In this document: piece by piece, positions 9,250 through 17,410 of the stretch | How the letters are laid out: each line of letters opens with the position of its first letter | How positions within the stretch are numbered: the stretch's first letter is position 1 | NCBI GenBank assembly: GCA_963753115.1 | Contig: CAVWBB010000032.1 | Coordinates: 1-64,000, forward strand | Source: Bog-473 sp963753115 | Lineage (GTDB): Bacteria; Actinomycetota; Acidimicrobiia; Acidimicrobiales; RAAP-2 | Length of the DNA stretch: 64,000 nucleotides | Direction of reading: 5' to 3' | Translations under genes and position numbers: made by a program | The notes under the pieces: model-generated | What the model was told of the DNA's origin: nothing | Database searches by the model: none | The model's input: the letters and a program-made list of their open reading frames with translations, nothing else

Positions 9250-11210
9250 CTGCTCGAACCACCGCTGCTCGAACCACCGCTGCTCGAACCACCGCTGCTC
9301 GAACCACCGCTGCTCGAACCACCGCTGCTCGAACCACCGCTGCTCGAACCACCGCTGCTCGAACCACCGCTGCTCGAACCACCGCTGCTCGAACCACCGG
9401 CCTTTGATGTCGTGGTCGTTGCGCCGGACGCTCCACCAGTGCCCGGATTCTTCACACCGTTCGGTCCGCTGGAGCCAGCCCTGATGTCCGAACCACCCAA
9501 TGATGAGGATTGGCCCTCAGGCGCATCAACGCGGACGTTAACGCTCGTCCTTACCGATCCGGCCTGGGCCGTGACCGTTGCGTCCCCCGTTGTCAATCCG
9601 GACACGACGCCGTCTGCTGCGGTGGCGACAGCCGGCGCAGAGCTATTCCAGGCGATTCCAGAGAGTTCGCGCTGATTGGCGGGAGCACCATTGCTCATGG
9701 TTCCGGTCAGCGCCAACGGCTTTGATTGCCCGGCCATCAGGGTCAGCGTTGATGGCGTGATCTGCATTGTCTTGAGAGTGGCGGGAGCGGCCAGATGATT
9801 GGACGCGAGATACGACGCCTCAGCCTCCTCTTGGGCGTTGGCCAGTTGTCTCATGCGAGCGGCACGGTCTCCGTCAGTAGGTCCAACGTTGACGCTGAAG
9901 CCGATCTTCTCTGACTTCCCCGCGGCTAAAGCGACGGGATAACTGACCACTGGGTCGGGCTTAACAATGACGCTCGGGGGAGGACTAAACTTTATCCGAT
10001 CGACGTTCGAAGCCACCGATTTTGGTAGGACTTCGTGGTAGTTGGCGAGGATTGGTTTGGCGGTTCCGTTGCTGAGGATCGCCGAGCCATCGAGGTGGTC
10101 TCCCGTTGACCCTGAGAGGGTCCAGGTGCGATCGACGATCAACCCCGAGGGAAATGACTGGGGCTTGAATGCAAAGACCGCCGACTTGCTGGCAGCAGTG
10201 CCCGACTGTCCGGCTAACACAACAACGGCGGCGACGGCGATGAGGGCCACGGTCGCCGCCGCGACCAAACCGATCCGTCGATTCGTCATGCGACGTCGGC
10301 GCTTCCCAGCCATACTCAATTCGAGTTCGTCGGCCCAGCGCTCCAGGTCCGTGGGCCGGTCTTTTGGGTGGGTCTCGAGAAGTTCCGAAATGCAACTGCT
10401 TAACCCCGCAGGGTCGACAAAGTCAGCGTGGCTCGCGGCCGGTTCGAGCACTTTTCGGGCAGAGTCAGCACCTTCAAGCCGAGGGGGTTCGCCAAGAAGG
10501 ACCCAGTACGCCAACGCTCCGACTCCCCAGACGTCGGAGGCCGGCCCGGGATCACCAGGGCCTCCAACAATCTCTGGAGCGCGCCAGAGGTAGGTTCCGG
10601 CTCCTTCGGTCAAGTCGCCCTTCTGGTGAGGCCGGGCAATTCCAAAATCGATCAAAACTGCCCGTTCATCGCTGGCTATTCGAACATTCGAGGGTTTGAT
10701 ATCTCGATGGATGAGCCCTTCCGGAGCGTCTCCAGATCGAAAGTCGTGCAAATAAGAGGTGGCCCGCGCAACTTCGCTCACCCACAGAAGTCCAGAAGCT
10801 GCACTGGTTGATTCGAGCGCTGCAGGCAAGGAGAGTCCCGGAATCCAATCCGCCACCGTGTACATCACATTGAAATCCTCATCCGGAGAATCGTCAGAGT
10901 CGACGAGAGCCGTGCCGATGAAGACCTCGATCAAGTGCATCACGTTCGGGTGGTCGACCTCGGATAGGGCATGTGCGCGTTGCGAGAACCTCCCGAAATC
11001 ATCGAGCGTCAAAGCTGTATGCATCTTGAGGGCCACGTCGCGCTCTTGCTCCCCAAAAAGGGCGGTGGCACGGAACACCAACCCCTCACCGCCATCCCCC
11101 ATACTGAGCAGCTCTCCGTCGACGAAATCGACGCGATAGCGCCTAGGGTCATCGCGCGGGCCAGTCCACAAGGACTGGGTCTCCTGAGGAAGGGCTATTT
11201 CTGGTTCCAT
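9204..11210 (-). CDS. Membrane Ser/Thr protein kinase with Ig-like domain and GGSSS tail
   Basis: A Hanks-type kinase of 668 residues. Residues about 25-300 form the kinase domain: Gly-loop GDGGEGLVFRA, catalytic Lys in VALKMH, HRDIKPSN catalytic loop, DFG in LIDFGIARP, and a WRAPE segment. A basic stretch (GKRRRRMTNRRIG) precedes a TM helix (VAAATVALIAVAAVVVLAGQ). The outside part includes a bacterial Ig-like (Big2-type) domain (LTLMAGQSKPLALTG...VVSGLTTGDATVTAQAG), then nine GGSSS repeats and a short out-of-frame-looking tail. It overlaps the upstream FHA gene by 16 nt, so kinase and FHA protein are probably co-translated and functionally linked. Confidence 0.85.
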   Translation of the reverse strand: MEPEIALPQETQSLWTGPRDDPRRYRVDFVDGELLSMGDGGEGLVFRATALFGEQERDVALKMHTALTLDDFGRFSQRAHALSEVDHPNVMHLIEVFIGTALVDSDDSPDEDFNVMYTVADWIPGLSLPAALESTSAASGLLWVSEVARATSYLHDFRSGDAPEGLIHRDIKPSNVRIASDERAVLIDFGIARPHQKGDLTEGAGTYLWRAPEIVGGPGDPGPASDVWGVGALAYWVLLGEPPRLEGADSARKVLEPAASHADFVDPAGLSSCISELLETHPKDRPTDLERWADELELSMAGKRRRRMTNRRIGLVAAATVALIAVAAVVVLAGQSGTAASKSAVFAFKPQSFPSGLIVDRTWTLSGSTGDHLDGSAILSNGTAKPILANYHEVLPKSVASNVDRIKFSPPPSVIVKPDPVVSYPVALAAGKSEKIGFSVNVGPTDGDRAARMRQLANAQEEAEASYLASNHLAAPATLKTMQITPSTLTLMAGQSKPLALTGTMSNGAPANQRELSGIAWNSSAPAVATAADGVVSGLTTGDATVTAQAGSVRTSVNVRVDAPEGQSSSLGGSDIRAGSSGPNGVKNPGTGGASGATTTTSKAGGSSSGGSSSGGSSSGGSSSGGSSSGGSSSGGSSSGGSSSGGSSSGGSSRWFSQAQAERQKPNP
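9251..9399 (-). repeat. Ten tandem 15-bp repeats encoding GGSSS
   Basis: Unit GGTTCGAGCAGCGGT (minus strand), about ten near-identical copies. The last unit is irregular (AGCAGGTGG), and there the frame leaves the following secreted domain. Such tracts change length by replication slippage. Confidence 0.85.
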
Positions 11211-11875
11211 AGCAAACCGTGAAGACGAGCTGCCTCAACCACGGCAATGCGTTTGTCAGACACATCAGGCATTGGCACCTGTAGCTCGAACATAAGAGCC
11301 CATATCTCATAGAGAATTTCTCGCACTGTGTTGGGGTGGTAGTTGAGCGCGGCCGCCACCTCCTTGTGCGTCGCGGGTTCCGACCGACCTCGACTAGGCG
11401 GCTCGCAATACGCTTCCAACACGGCCCATTGCTTCTCGCTCAGTTCGAGCGAGAGTCTCTTGGTCGGCGGGTCCGCGGACCCCTCTAGGTTTACTTGCTC
11501 AATATTTGGGCGGACCCTGACCCCGAGTCTCCAGGCGGAATGCTCACCTCGGACCATCAGATCAAAGTGAGTGTCCCGAGGTGAGAAACCTTCACCAGCC
11601 GGAATTTGTGTCGAGCCGCTTGGGCCTCGAACTTCAAGCGTACGATGGCCAGGTTGATCGTTGCTTTCGACGAACACCCGTCGATTTGTCGCTAGCAGGC
11701 TCCCGGCCACGCGGGGCACCCCCTCATCTGGCACCGGTGCGTAGGCGAATCGGATCTCACACTCAGCTCCGCGCCCAAAGCGGGCCGATTCTCCGTCGAG
11801 GAGTGTGGTGACGTCTGTTCCATGCGGGGCCAGGTAGGTGACGACGGCTCGCTCAGCTCCGCTCAGTTTCGTCAT
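11195..11875 (-). CDS. FHA-like/HTH protein partnered with kinase
   Basis: A 226-residue protein. The N-terminal two thirds are FHA-like (LLDGESARFGRGAECEIRF...SLLATNRRVFVES..HRTLEVRGPSGSTQI), a fold that binds phosphothreonine. The C-terminal part (LELSEKQWAVLEAYCEPPSRGRSEPATHKEVAAALNYHPNTVREILYEIWALMF) looks like a winged helix-turn-helix. The stop lies inside the start of the kinase gene. A phospho-dependent DNA-binding regulator controlled by the adjacent kinase is a reasonable inference; no target site was identified. The 232-bp gap to the divergent gene at 12108 should hold both promoters. Confidence 0.7.
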   Translation of the reverse strand: MTKLSGAERAVVTYLAPHGTDVTTLLDGESARFGRGAECEIRFAYAPVPDEGVPRVAGSLLATNRRVFVESNDQPGHRTLEVRGPSGSTQIPAGEGFSPRDTHFDLMVRGEHSAWRLGVRVRPNIEQVNLEGSADPPTKRLSLELSEKQWAVLEAYCEPPSRGRSEPATHKEVAAALNYHPNTVREILYEIWALMFELQVPMPDVSDKRIAVVEAARLHGLLWNQK

Positions 11876-12107
11876 ATAGAGCAGTGATGCTAGCGAGGCG
11901 ACTTAGGACGAGAAAGTGGCAACCTGGCAGCCCTCGATCCCCATGCGACCTAGGCGGTGGGGAAGACCTGCGTGTTTGTCGGAGTCCTCCGGTCTTGAGA
12001 GTGGCAGGCCTGCCACTAGGCACTCCCGCCGTCCCTGCTCATACTGATTCAGGCCGTCCGATCACGAGCTCAGGTCAACGGCTTGTGAGATCTGAAGGGA
12101 GTCAGGG

Positions 12108-13586
12108 ATGAGGGATGAAGATGTCATGTCCAAGCTGGCGACGCTCGCCGATCTGCACAATCACGGGGTGCTCTCGAACACTGAGTTCGAGACACTGAAG
12201 GCCGAACTCCTCGGAGTTCCTAGGCGGCATTTCCTACGCCAAGACGGGACCATTGTCGAGCGCCGTCTGCCGGCATTAGCCGTCGTTGGAGCGCTCACCA
12301 TTGCGCTGGCACTGACCATCGGCCTGTTGGGGACTGTGTCGGCGACGCCCAACTCAAAGAGCGCTGCGAACAACACGGTGCACCTTTCTTTGGCATCCGA
12401 GAGCTCACACGAGCGTTCGGCGGTCGGATGGGCTGCGTCGCTGCTTGGTTTGTCAAAGTACGACGGGCTGTGCCTCACGTTCGCCGTGTACGCCTGGGAG
12501 TACGGGGCCGACTTCCCGATCCGCAGCCACATCACCGTCAGCATGGGAGACAACACCTATCCTTCGGAGGTTTGGGGTCATTTCAAGGGAGGAGTAGTTG
12601 GGCACTCGACGACGCCGCCGGCTGGAGCACTCATCTTTTGGGATTCGACCGGCGGTGGGAACCCGAAAAAGGCGATAGAGGAAAGTCATGTGGCGATCAG
12701 CACCGGAGAAGGCAACCTGATTTCGAGCGGCACATACGACAATTCCAAGATTCACCGCTCAACTATCGCCCATTTTGCACTGAACTCTTGGAACATCTAC
12801 AAGGGCTGGTGGCTGCCCGACGGGACCAATTCTTCGACGCCGACGAAGCCAAAGCCGTCCTTGGGTTCGGGGGGAGGCGGTTCGAACACACCGGGCGCTG
12901 GCGGAGGGAACACCCCCACACCGGGCGCTGGCGGAGGGAACACCCCCACACCGGGCGCTGGCGGAGGGAACACCCCCACACCGGGCGCTGGCGGAGGGAA
13001 CACCCCCACACCGGGCGCTGGCGGAGGGAACACCCCCACACCGGGCGCTGGCGGAGGGAACACCCCCACACCGGGCGCTGGCGGAGGGAACACCCCCACA
13101 CCGGGCGCTGGCGGAGGGAACACCCCCACACCGGGCGCTGGCGGAGGGAACACCCCCACACCGGGCGCTGGCGGAGGGAACACCCTCACACCGGGCGCTG
13201 GCGGAGGGAACACCCCCACACCGGGCGCTGGCGGAGGGAACACCCCCACACCGGGCGCTGGCGGAGGGAACACCCTTGGACAGCAAACCCCCCCACCAGC
13301 GACGACATACCCTGAGACCGTCGGTGGTGACGCGCACACCTGGACCAACTACACCAACGCCGGCGGGAACGAGGGGCCGACCATCCCGGCAAACCACACG
13401 GTCGCGATCGCTTGCAAGATCACGGGGTTCCGCGTCCAAGACGGGGACACGTGGTGGTATCGGATCGCGCAGAGCCCGTGGGACAACCACTACTACGTCT
13501 CGGCCGACGCCTTCTACAACGATGGGGCGACCTCGGGCAGCCTCCATGGGACGCCCTTCGTGGACCCCGCCGTCCCGAACTGCTAG
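12108..13586 (+). CDS. SHOCT-TM-CHAP-like surface protein with PTPGAGGGNT repeats
   Basis: A 492-residue membrane-anchored protein. A cytoplasmic SHOCT-like segment (LATLADLHNHGVLSNTEFETLKAELLG, residues about 10-36) precedes a TM helix (LPALAVVGALTIALALTIGLLGTV). The outside domain has a CHAP/NlpC-like arrangement: GLCLTFAVYAWEYG with a candidate catalytic Cys, AGALIFWD, then a His in SHVAISTGEGNLIS. A twelve-unit Gly/Thr/Pro repeat linker follows, then a C-terminal domain resembling an SH3-type wall-binding fold (ACKITGFRVQDGDTWWYRIAQSPWDNHYYVSADAFYNDG). The ATG at 12108 has GAAGGGAG upstream. A role in peptidoglycan cleavage or wall binding is likely but unproven. Confidence 0.7.
   Translation: MRDEDVMSKLATLADLHNHGVLSNTEFETLKAELLGVPRRHFLRQDGTIVERRLPALAVVGALTIALALTIGLLGTVSATPNSKSAANNTVHLSLASESSHERSAVGWAASLLGLSKYDGLCLTFAVYAWEYGADFPIRSHITVSMGDNTYPSEVWGHFKGGVVGHSTTPPAGALIFWDSTGGGNPKKAIEESHVAISTGEGNLISSGTYDNSKIHRSTIAHFALNSWNIYKGWWLPDGTNSSTPTKPKPSLGSGGGGSNTPGAGGGNTPTPGAGGGNTPTPGAGGGNTPTPGAGGGNTPTPGAGGGNTPTPGAGGGNTPTPGAGGGNTPTPGAGGGNTPTPGAGGGNTPTPGAGGGNTLTPGAGGGNTPTPGAGGGNTPTPGAGGGNTLGQQTPPPATTYPETVGGDAHTWTNYTNAGGNEGPTIPANHTVAIACKITGFRVQDGDTWWYRIAQSPWDNHYYVSADAFYNDGATSGSLHGTPFVDPAVPNC
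12901..13260 (+). repeat. Twelve tandem 30-bp repeats encoding GGGNTPTPGA
   Basis: Twelve consecutive 30-bp units, identical at the nucleotide level except one C-to-T change in the tenth (NTLTP). Partial units lie on both sides. Near-perfect identity at all codon positions indicates recent expansion, or gene conversion. Confidence 0.95.
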
Positions 13587-13621
13587 CTCGCTGCTAGACG
13601 ACCGGAATGAAGGGACGGTGC

Positions 13622-13834
13622 ATGGTTAGGGATCATTTCGTCAGGCTTGGTCGTCTTTCCACATTGCCGGAGGACGTGGTCGAGCGGATTCTCCGGGCAC
13701 GCAAGGAGGAGGAAGGCCGGTCGGCCCTCGCCCGCCGGTTGAACGCCGAGAAGGTTCCAGCCGCTCACGGCGGCGCCCAGTGGCACCCATCGACCGTAAG
13801 GGCCGTTGCTTTGGCGAACGGAGCAGTCAGCTAA
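13622..13834 (+). CDS. Small protein resembling a serine-recombinase C-terminal segment
   Basis: A 70-residue ORF, MVRDHFVRLGRLSTLPEDVVERILRARKEEEGRSALARRLNAEKVPAAHGGAQWHPSTVRAVALANGAVS. The segment ILRAR...ALARRLNAEKVPAAHGGAQWHPSTVRAV matches the 'Recombinase' helical motif found after the catalytic domain of large serine recombinases. No catalytic serine domain is present, so it is either a relic or a stand-alone DNA-binding protein. The preceding context (GAATGAAGG) is only a weak ribosome binding site. Confidence 0.5.
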   Translation: MVRDHFVRLGRLSTLPEDVVERILRARKEEEGRSALARRLNAEKVPAAHGGAQWHPSTVRAVALANGAVS

Positions 13835-13973
13835 AGGCCAGGTTGCCTCGATCCGGGGCATGGATACGCAGCTCCGTGGAAGGCATCGGCGTGTATCTCG
13901 CCCTTACCGAAGCAGCACTTAGCCCAACCAACAGTTGGAGGCTTGAGGACGGAATTTGCGACAAGAACTATTC

Positions 13974-15691
13974 TCAGAAGGTCAACGATGTGTTGTTCGA
14001 GGAGTAGTTGGACAACTCGGTCAGGAGTTGTTGGTAGATGTCGTTGGGTATGCCGACAGTTGGAGGGAGGAGATTTCCCACTCCGAGAACGGTCCAGGTG
14101 CCTCCCTGCGAAGCGAATGCCATCGTGGCGCCTGTGTCGGGCTCACTGGCTGGTGAGAAGACCAGCCCGGCATAGTTCCCAACGCAGGCGTAGAACTGCA
14201 TCGCAGATCCAGTGCCATCTGGATATCCTCGTCCCGCCTCCCATTGCGTAGCTGCCTGAGCGAGCGCAGCGTCCGTGCACGGGGCTGCTTGGGCTGGACC
14301 TGTAGTCGATGTCGTTGTCGTCGTACTACCGGCCGGACACTGCGAAAGCAGCGACTGCGGAGCGTTGAGCTGGGTCATCTGGGAGCAAAACTCAGAGTAG
14401 AAGGCCGAACTGGCTGCGTACGTCCACGAACCATTGACTAGATGGAACGCGACGAGTCCTGCTCCGTTCGGACCACTGATGATGGTGCCGACTGCCCAGG
14501 GTCCAGTACAGGACAACTGCTCCACCTGTTCGTTCCCCACGATGCCATGCGCTCCAGAAGCGAGGAAGAGCGAGGTGGCCTGGCTCTGACTGATGCAGGC
14601 ATCCGTAGTCCAGGGCCAAGTTAGGTGCTGGATCGTTTCGGCAGCCAACGCCCCCATGGCGTTCTCACCCTTCTGGTTAGGGTGGTAGCTGTGAGATAGG
14701 TGGAGGATCGAGGAACCATTTATCCAGGGGTCGTGGCCTTGCGAACACAACTCATGGCGGGTGCCGGTTGATGGCTCGAAGAGGTTCTGGTCGTCACGAA
14801 CGATGGAACCCCCGCCGCCGCTCACAGGGTCAACGAATGTGAAGCGCACGTCGTTGCGCTGAGAAGCCGGTTCTGCATTGACCTTCGTCACAGCGGCACC
14901 GATGGTCGAGTTGAGATCCCCAGCCCAGCCCCGGGCCTCGTTGACTTCCTTGGCCGACAGACCGCCACACGTATCCTCCTTGGGGCCCCACAAGGTCGGG
15001 ATCTCGAAGATCTCGGGGTAACCCATCACCACAACGTTGCCACCCTTGACGACGGCCGTGGTGGCAACGTGCCGAAGAAAGGTCGGATAGGGCGGGATGT
15101 GAAGTCCCCCTTTGTACACCCCGGTTGTGCCCAGCTCAGTGATCTTCTTGCGGACACGGCATTTGGTGGGCAGCCGACCGATTTGAATCTGCCAGCGATG
15201 CAGTGCTGCAGGATGGAAGCAAACCCGATGTCGTTCCCGCCGAAAGAGAAGGTGACGAGGTCGTATTGACCCATCTTGGGTCGCCACTGCGGTCCGTGCG
15301 GTTGGTTGTTCACCCCTGGAATCTCATCCACCAAGCCAGTGTGAGAGTTGAAGAACTCATCGGAGATCGCCCCGGTGCAGGCGACCAGGTCCGGACTTGA
15401 GCTTGCGATGGCCAGGCCGCTCTGTCGCAGAATGTAGGCGGCGCTGATCGCCCAGCTGGAACCCGCCCCGTGCTGGCCGGTGCCGCGCGCACATGGTCCC
15501 GAGGGGCTCGGCAGTCCCTGGCCGGATGCAAAAGAGTCTCCCGCGGCAAGCCAGGAGAACTGATCCTGGTTCGGACTTGCTGAAGCTCCCGCACGCGTGG
15601 AGGCACCGCCGGCAGTCCACAGAAATGGAAGGACCAACGCTGAGCAGGCCACCATCGCCAAGCCCTGTCGACACCAACCCGATAGCGGCAT
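13974..15691 (-). pseudogene. Secreted SGNH/GDSL hydrolase with C-terminal extension, one frameshift
   Basis: Start ATG 15691 leads into a signal peptide (GLAMVACSALVLPFLWTAGGASTRAG). Block I nucleophile is GDSFASGQGL, block III is GGNDIGF, and block V His is in HSYHPNQKGENAMG, giving a full SGNH lipase/esterase. One base is missing near 15165: the frame leaves after CPPNAVS and resumes as RKKITELGTTGVYKGG, consistent with CCC read as CC. After the hydrolase there is a 200-residue extension with a Thr/Ser linker and Cys pairs. Apart from that single lesion the gene looks complete. Confidence 0.75.
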
Positions 15692-15812
15692 CCGAGCAAT
15701 CTCCCGAGTAGTTGGTCCGCTCAATCCGCATCTCTTCGTGGCATCCGTGGTCGAGACGGTAACCGAAGAATGAATCGGCCTGGGTTTGACGGAGGCTTTT
15801 CTGTTTGGTTTC

Positions 15813-16703
15813 TCAAGCCACGTCGGGCTGAGATCTTTGACGGTAGTCGGCCTCGAACTCGTCCGGCGTCTGGTCGCCGAGTTCTGAGTGCAGCCGCTCC
15901 TCGTTGAACCACGACACCCAGGCGCAGATGGCGATCTCGAGGTCGTCGAGGCCCTTCCAGGGTCCGCCGTTGGCGACCAGGGCGGCCGGGTTGCGGTGCA
16001 GCTCGGTCTTGAAGAGCCCCATGACCGATTCGGCCATGGCGTTGTCGTAGCTGTCGCCGATTGTGCCGATAGATGGTGCGGCGTCGATGTCTTCGAGGCG
16101 CTCGGTGTACAAAATTGAGGTGTATTGACTGCCCGCGTCGGAATGACACACCAGTCCGTCGAGGGTGGTGTGCCGGCGAGTCCATGCCGCCATGTTGAGA
16201 GCATCGAGGACAAGGGGTGTCGTCATGGTCCGGGCCGCCTTCCACCCGACGAGACGCCGGGAGAAGACGTCGATGACGAAGGCGACGTAGACGATGCCCG
16301 ACCACGTCGAGCAGTAGGTGAAGTCGGTGACCCACAGCGCGTCTGGTCGAGATGCGGTGAAGTTGCGGTTGACGAGGTCGGGTGCACGGACATGCGCAGG
16401 ATCGGACTTGGTGGTGAAGCGCTTCTTCGACCGGCTGGCCCCCCTTATGCCCTGGTCGCGCATGAGGCGGGCCACCTGATCGCGCCCGACGTCGTGGCCG
16501 GCACGCCGGGCCGCCTTGGTCAGCTTGCGCCGGCCGTAGACCGAGTAGTTGTGCTTCCAGAGGTCAACCAGGGTGGGCCCGAGCTCGGCGTCTCGGACGG
16601 CGCGGGTCGAGGGCGGCCGGGACTTGGCGTCGTAATAGGTGGAGGGGGCGATCTTGAGGTCGTTGCAGATCGGCTCGACCCCCCATCGACGCCCATCGGT
16701 CAT
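15813..16703 (-). CDS. IS3-family transposase OrfB (DDE integrase domain)
   Basis: A 296-residue catalytic half of an IS3 transposase: HTH_21-like region (YSVYGRRKLTKAARRAGHDVGRDQVARLMRDQGI), then a DDE integrase fold with D in WVTDFTYC, D in VCHSDAGSQYTS and E in DNAMAESVMGLFKTEL. Normally made as an OrfAB fusion by -1 frameshifting; the overlap near 16735-16750 contains GGAAAGAAG just before the orfA stop, a plausible slip site. It appears intact. Confidence 0.9.
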   Translation of the reverse strand: MTDGRRWGVEPICNDLKIAPSTYYDAKSRPPSTRAVRDAELGPTLVDLWKHNYSVYGRRKLTKAARRAGHDVGRDQVARLMRDQGIRGASRSKKRFTTKSDPAHVRAPDLVNRNFTASRPDALWVTDFTYCSTWSGIVYVAFVIDVFSRRLVGWKAARTMTTPLVLDALNMAAWTRRHTTLDGLVCHSDAGSQYTSILYTERLEDIDAAPSIGTIGDSYDNAMAESVMGLFKTELHRNPAALVANGGPWKGLDDLEIAICAWVSWFNEERLHSELGDQTPDEFEADYRQRSQPDVA

Positions 16704-16732
16704 TCGGTCCCGATGGGCGTCGATGAAGGCAA

Positions 16733-17062
16733 CTACTTCTTTCCTCGGCGGTCGAGCTCCGCCCCGAAGAAAGTCGCTGCTGCTTGCAAGATGTCGTTGG
16801 AGCGCCGCAGCTCGAAGTTCTCCTTGCGTAGGCGTTTGAGCTCGGCCTGCTCCTCGGTACTCAGACCGGCCCTCTGGCCCGAATCGATCTCGGACTGCTT
16901 GACCCAGGACCGCAGCGACTCGTCGCCGACCCCGAGCTGGCGGGCCACCCTCGAGATCACCGCCTTGTCGTGCGGATCCTGTAGCCGGAGGTCCTTGACC
17001 ATCCGGACGGCCCGCTCCTTCAGCTCAGGCGGATACCGCTTCGAGGTTGCCTTCTTCTCCAT
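16733..17062 (-). CDS. IS3-family transposase OrfA (HTH)
   Basis: A 109-residue DNA-binding subunit: KRYPPELKERAVRMV...VISRVARQLGVGDESLRSWVKQSEIDSG, followed by a leucine-zipper-like coil (LSTEEQAELKRLRKENFELRRSNDILQAAATFFGAEL). It ends in the frameshift window with orfB. Intact. Confidence 0.9.
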   Translation of the reverse strand: MEKKATSKRYPPELKERAVRMVKDLRLQDPHDKAVISRVARQLGVGDESLRSWVKQSEIDSGQRAGLSTEEQAELKRLRKENFELRRSNDILQAAATFFGAELDRRGKK

Positions 17063-17410
17063 GACTCCAACCTTTCCAAGGTTTGGAGCCTCCAGGAAAC
17101 CCAGGCCGATTCAACGAGTCGGGTGCGGTGCCGTTGGGTCTCGAAAGACAACGTACCGGCGCAGCGGTCTCTGTGGTCAGCAGACTGAATCCGGGCCTTC
17201 TTATCCAAAGAAGGTCGAATCAACCGAACTCGCCGTTCATGGTTTGCCCATCCCAGCTGGAGGAATGCTTGGAATCAAATCGGACACGGCTGTGTGAGTG
17301 TGATCACCTGAAGTGGCCCCACCGTGATCATCTGATTTGGCCCCACCCACAGCCGATCGGTCATGCCGGGGTCCACCTGCAGCCAGCAGGCGGCGAGGAC
17401 CCTTGGGTCC

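Larger units (their letters stand above)
15771..17113 (-). mobile_element. IS3-family insertion sequence, copy 1
   Basis: A 1343-bp element bounded by inverted repeats starting TGAATCGGCCTGGGTTT, with GGAGGC conserved further in. It carries orfA and orfB on the minus strand. No matching 3-5 bp target duplication is visible at the flanks. Confidence 0.85.

Noticed and set aside
9251..9399. CRISPR or iteron array of 15-bp units
   Set aside because: It encodes GGSSS in frame in the kinase tail and has no spacers.
12901..13260. CRISPR-like regular 30-bp repeats
   Set aside because: Units are directly adjacent with no spacers and lie in frame inside a coding region.
12759..13547. Long antisense ORFs over the 30-bp repeats
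   Set aside because: They are by-products of repeat length being a multiple of three and have no start signals or domain features.
15026..16213. 395-codon ORF spanning an IS3 end and the SGNH gene
   Set aside because: Its first half is an IS shadow; only the part from 15691 is the hydrolase N-terminus.
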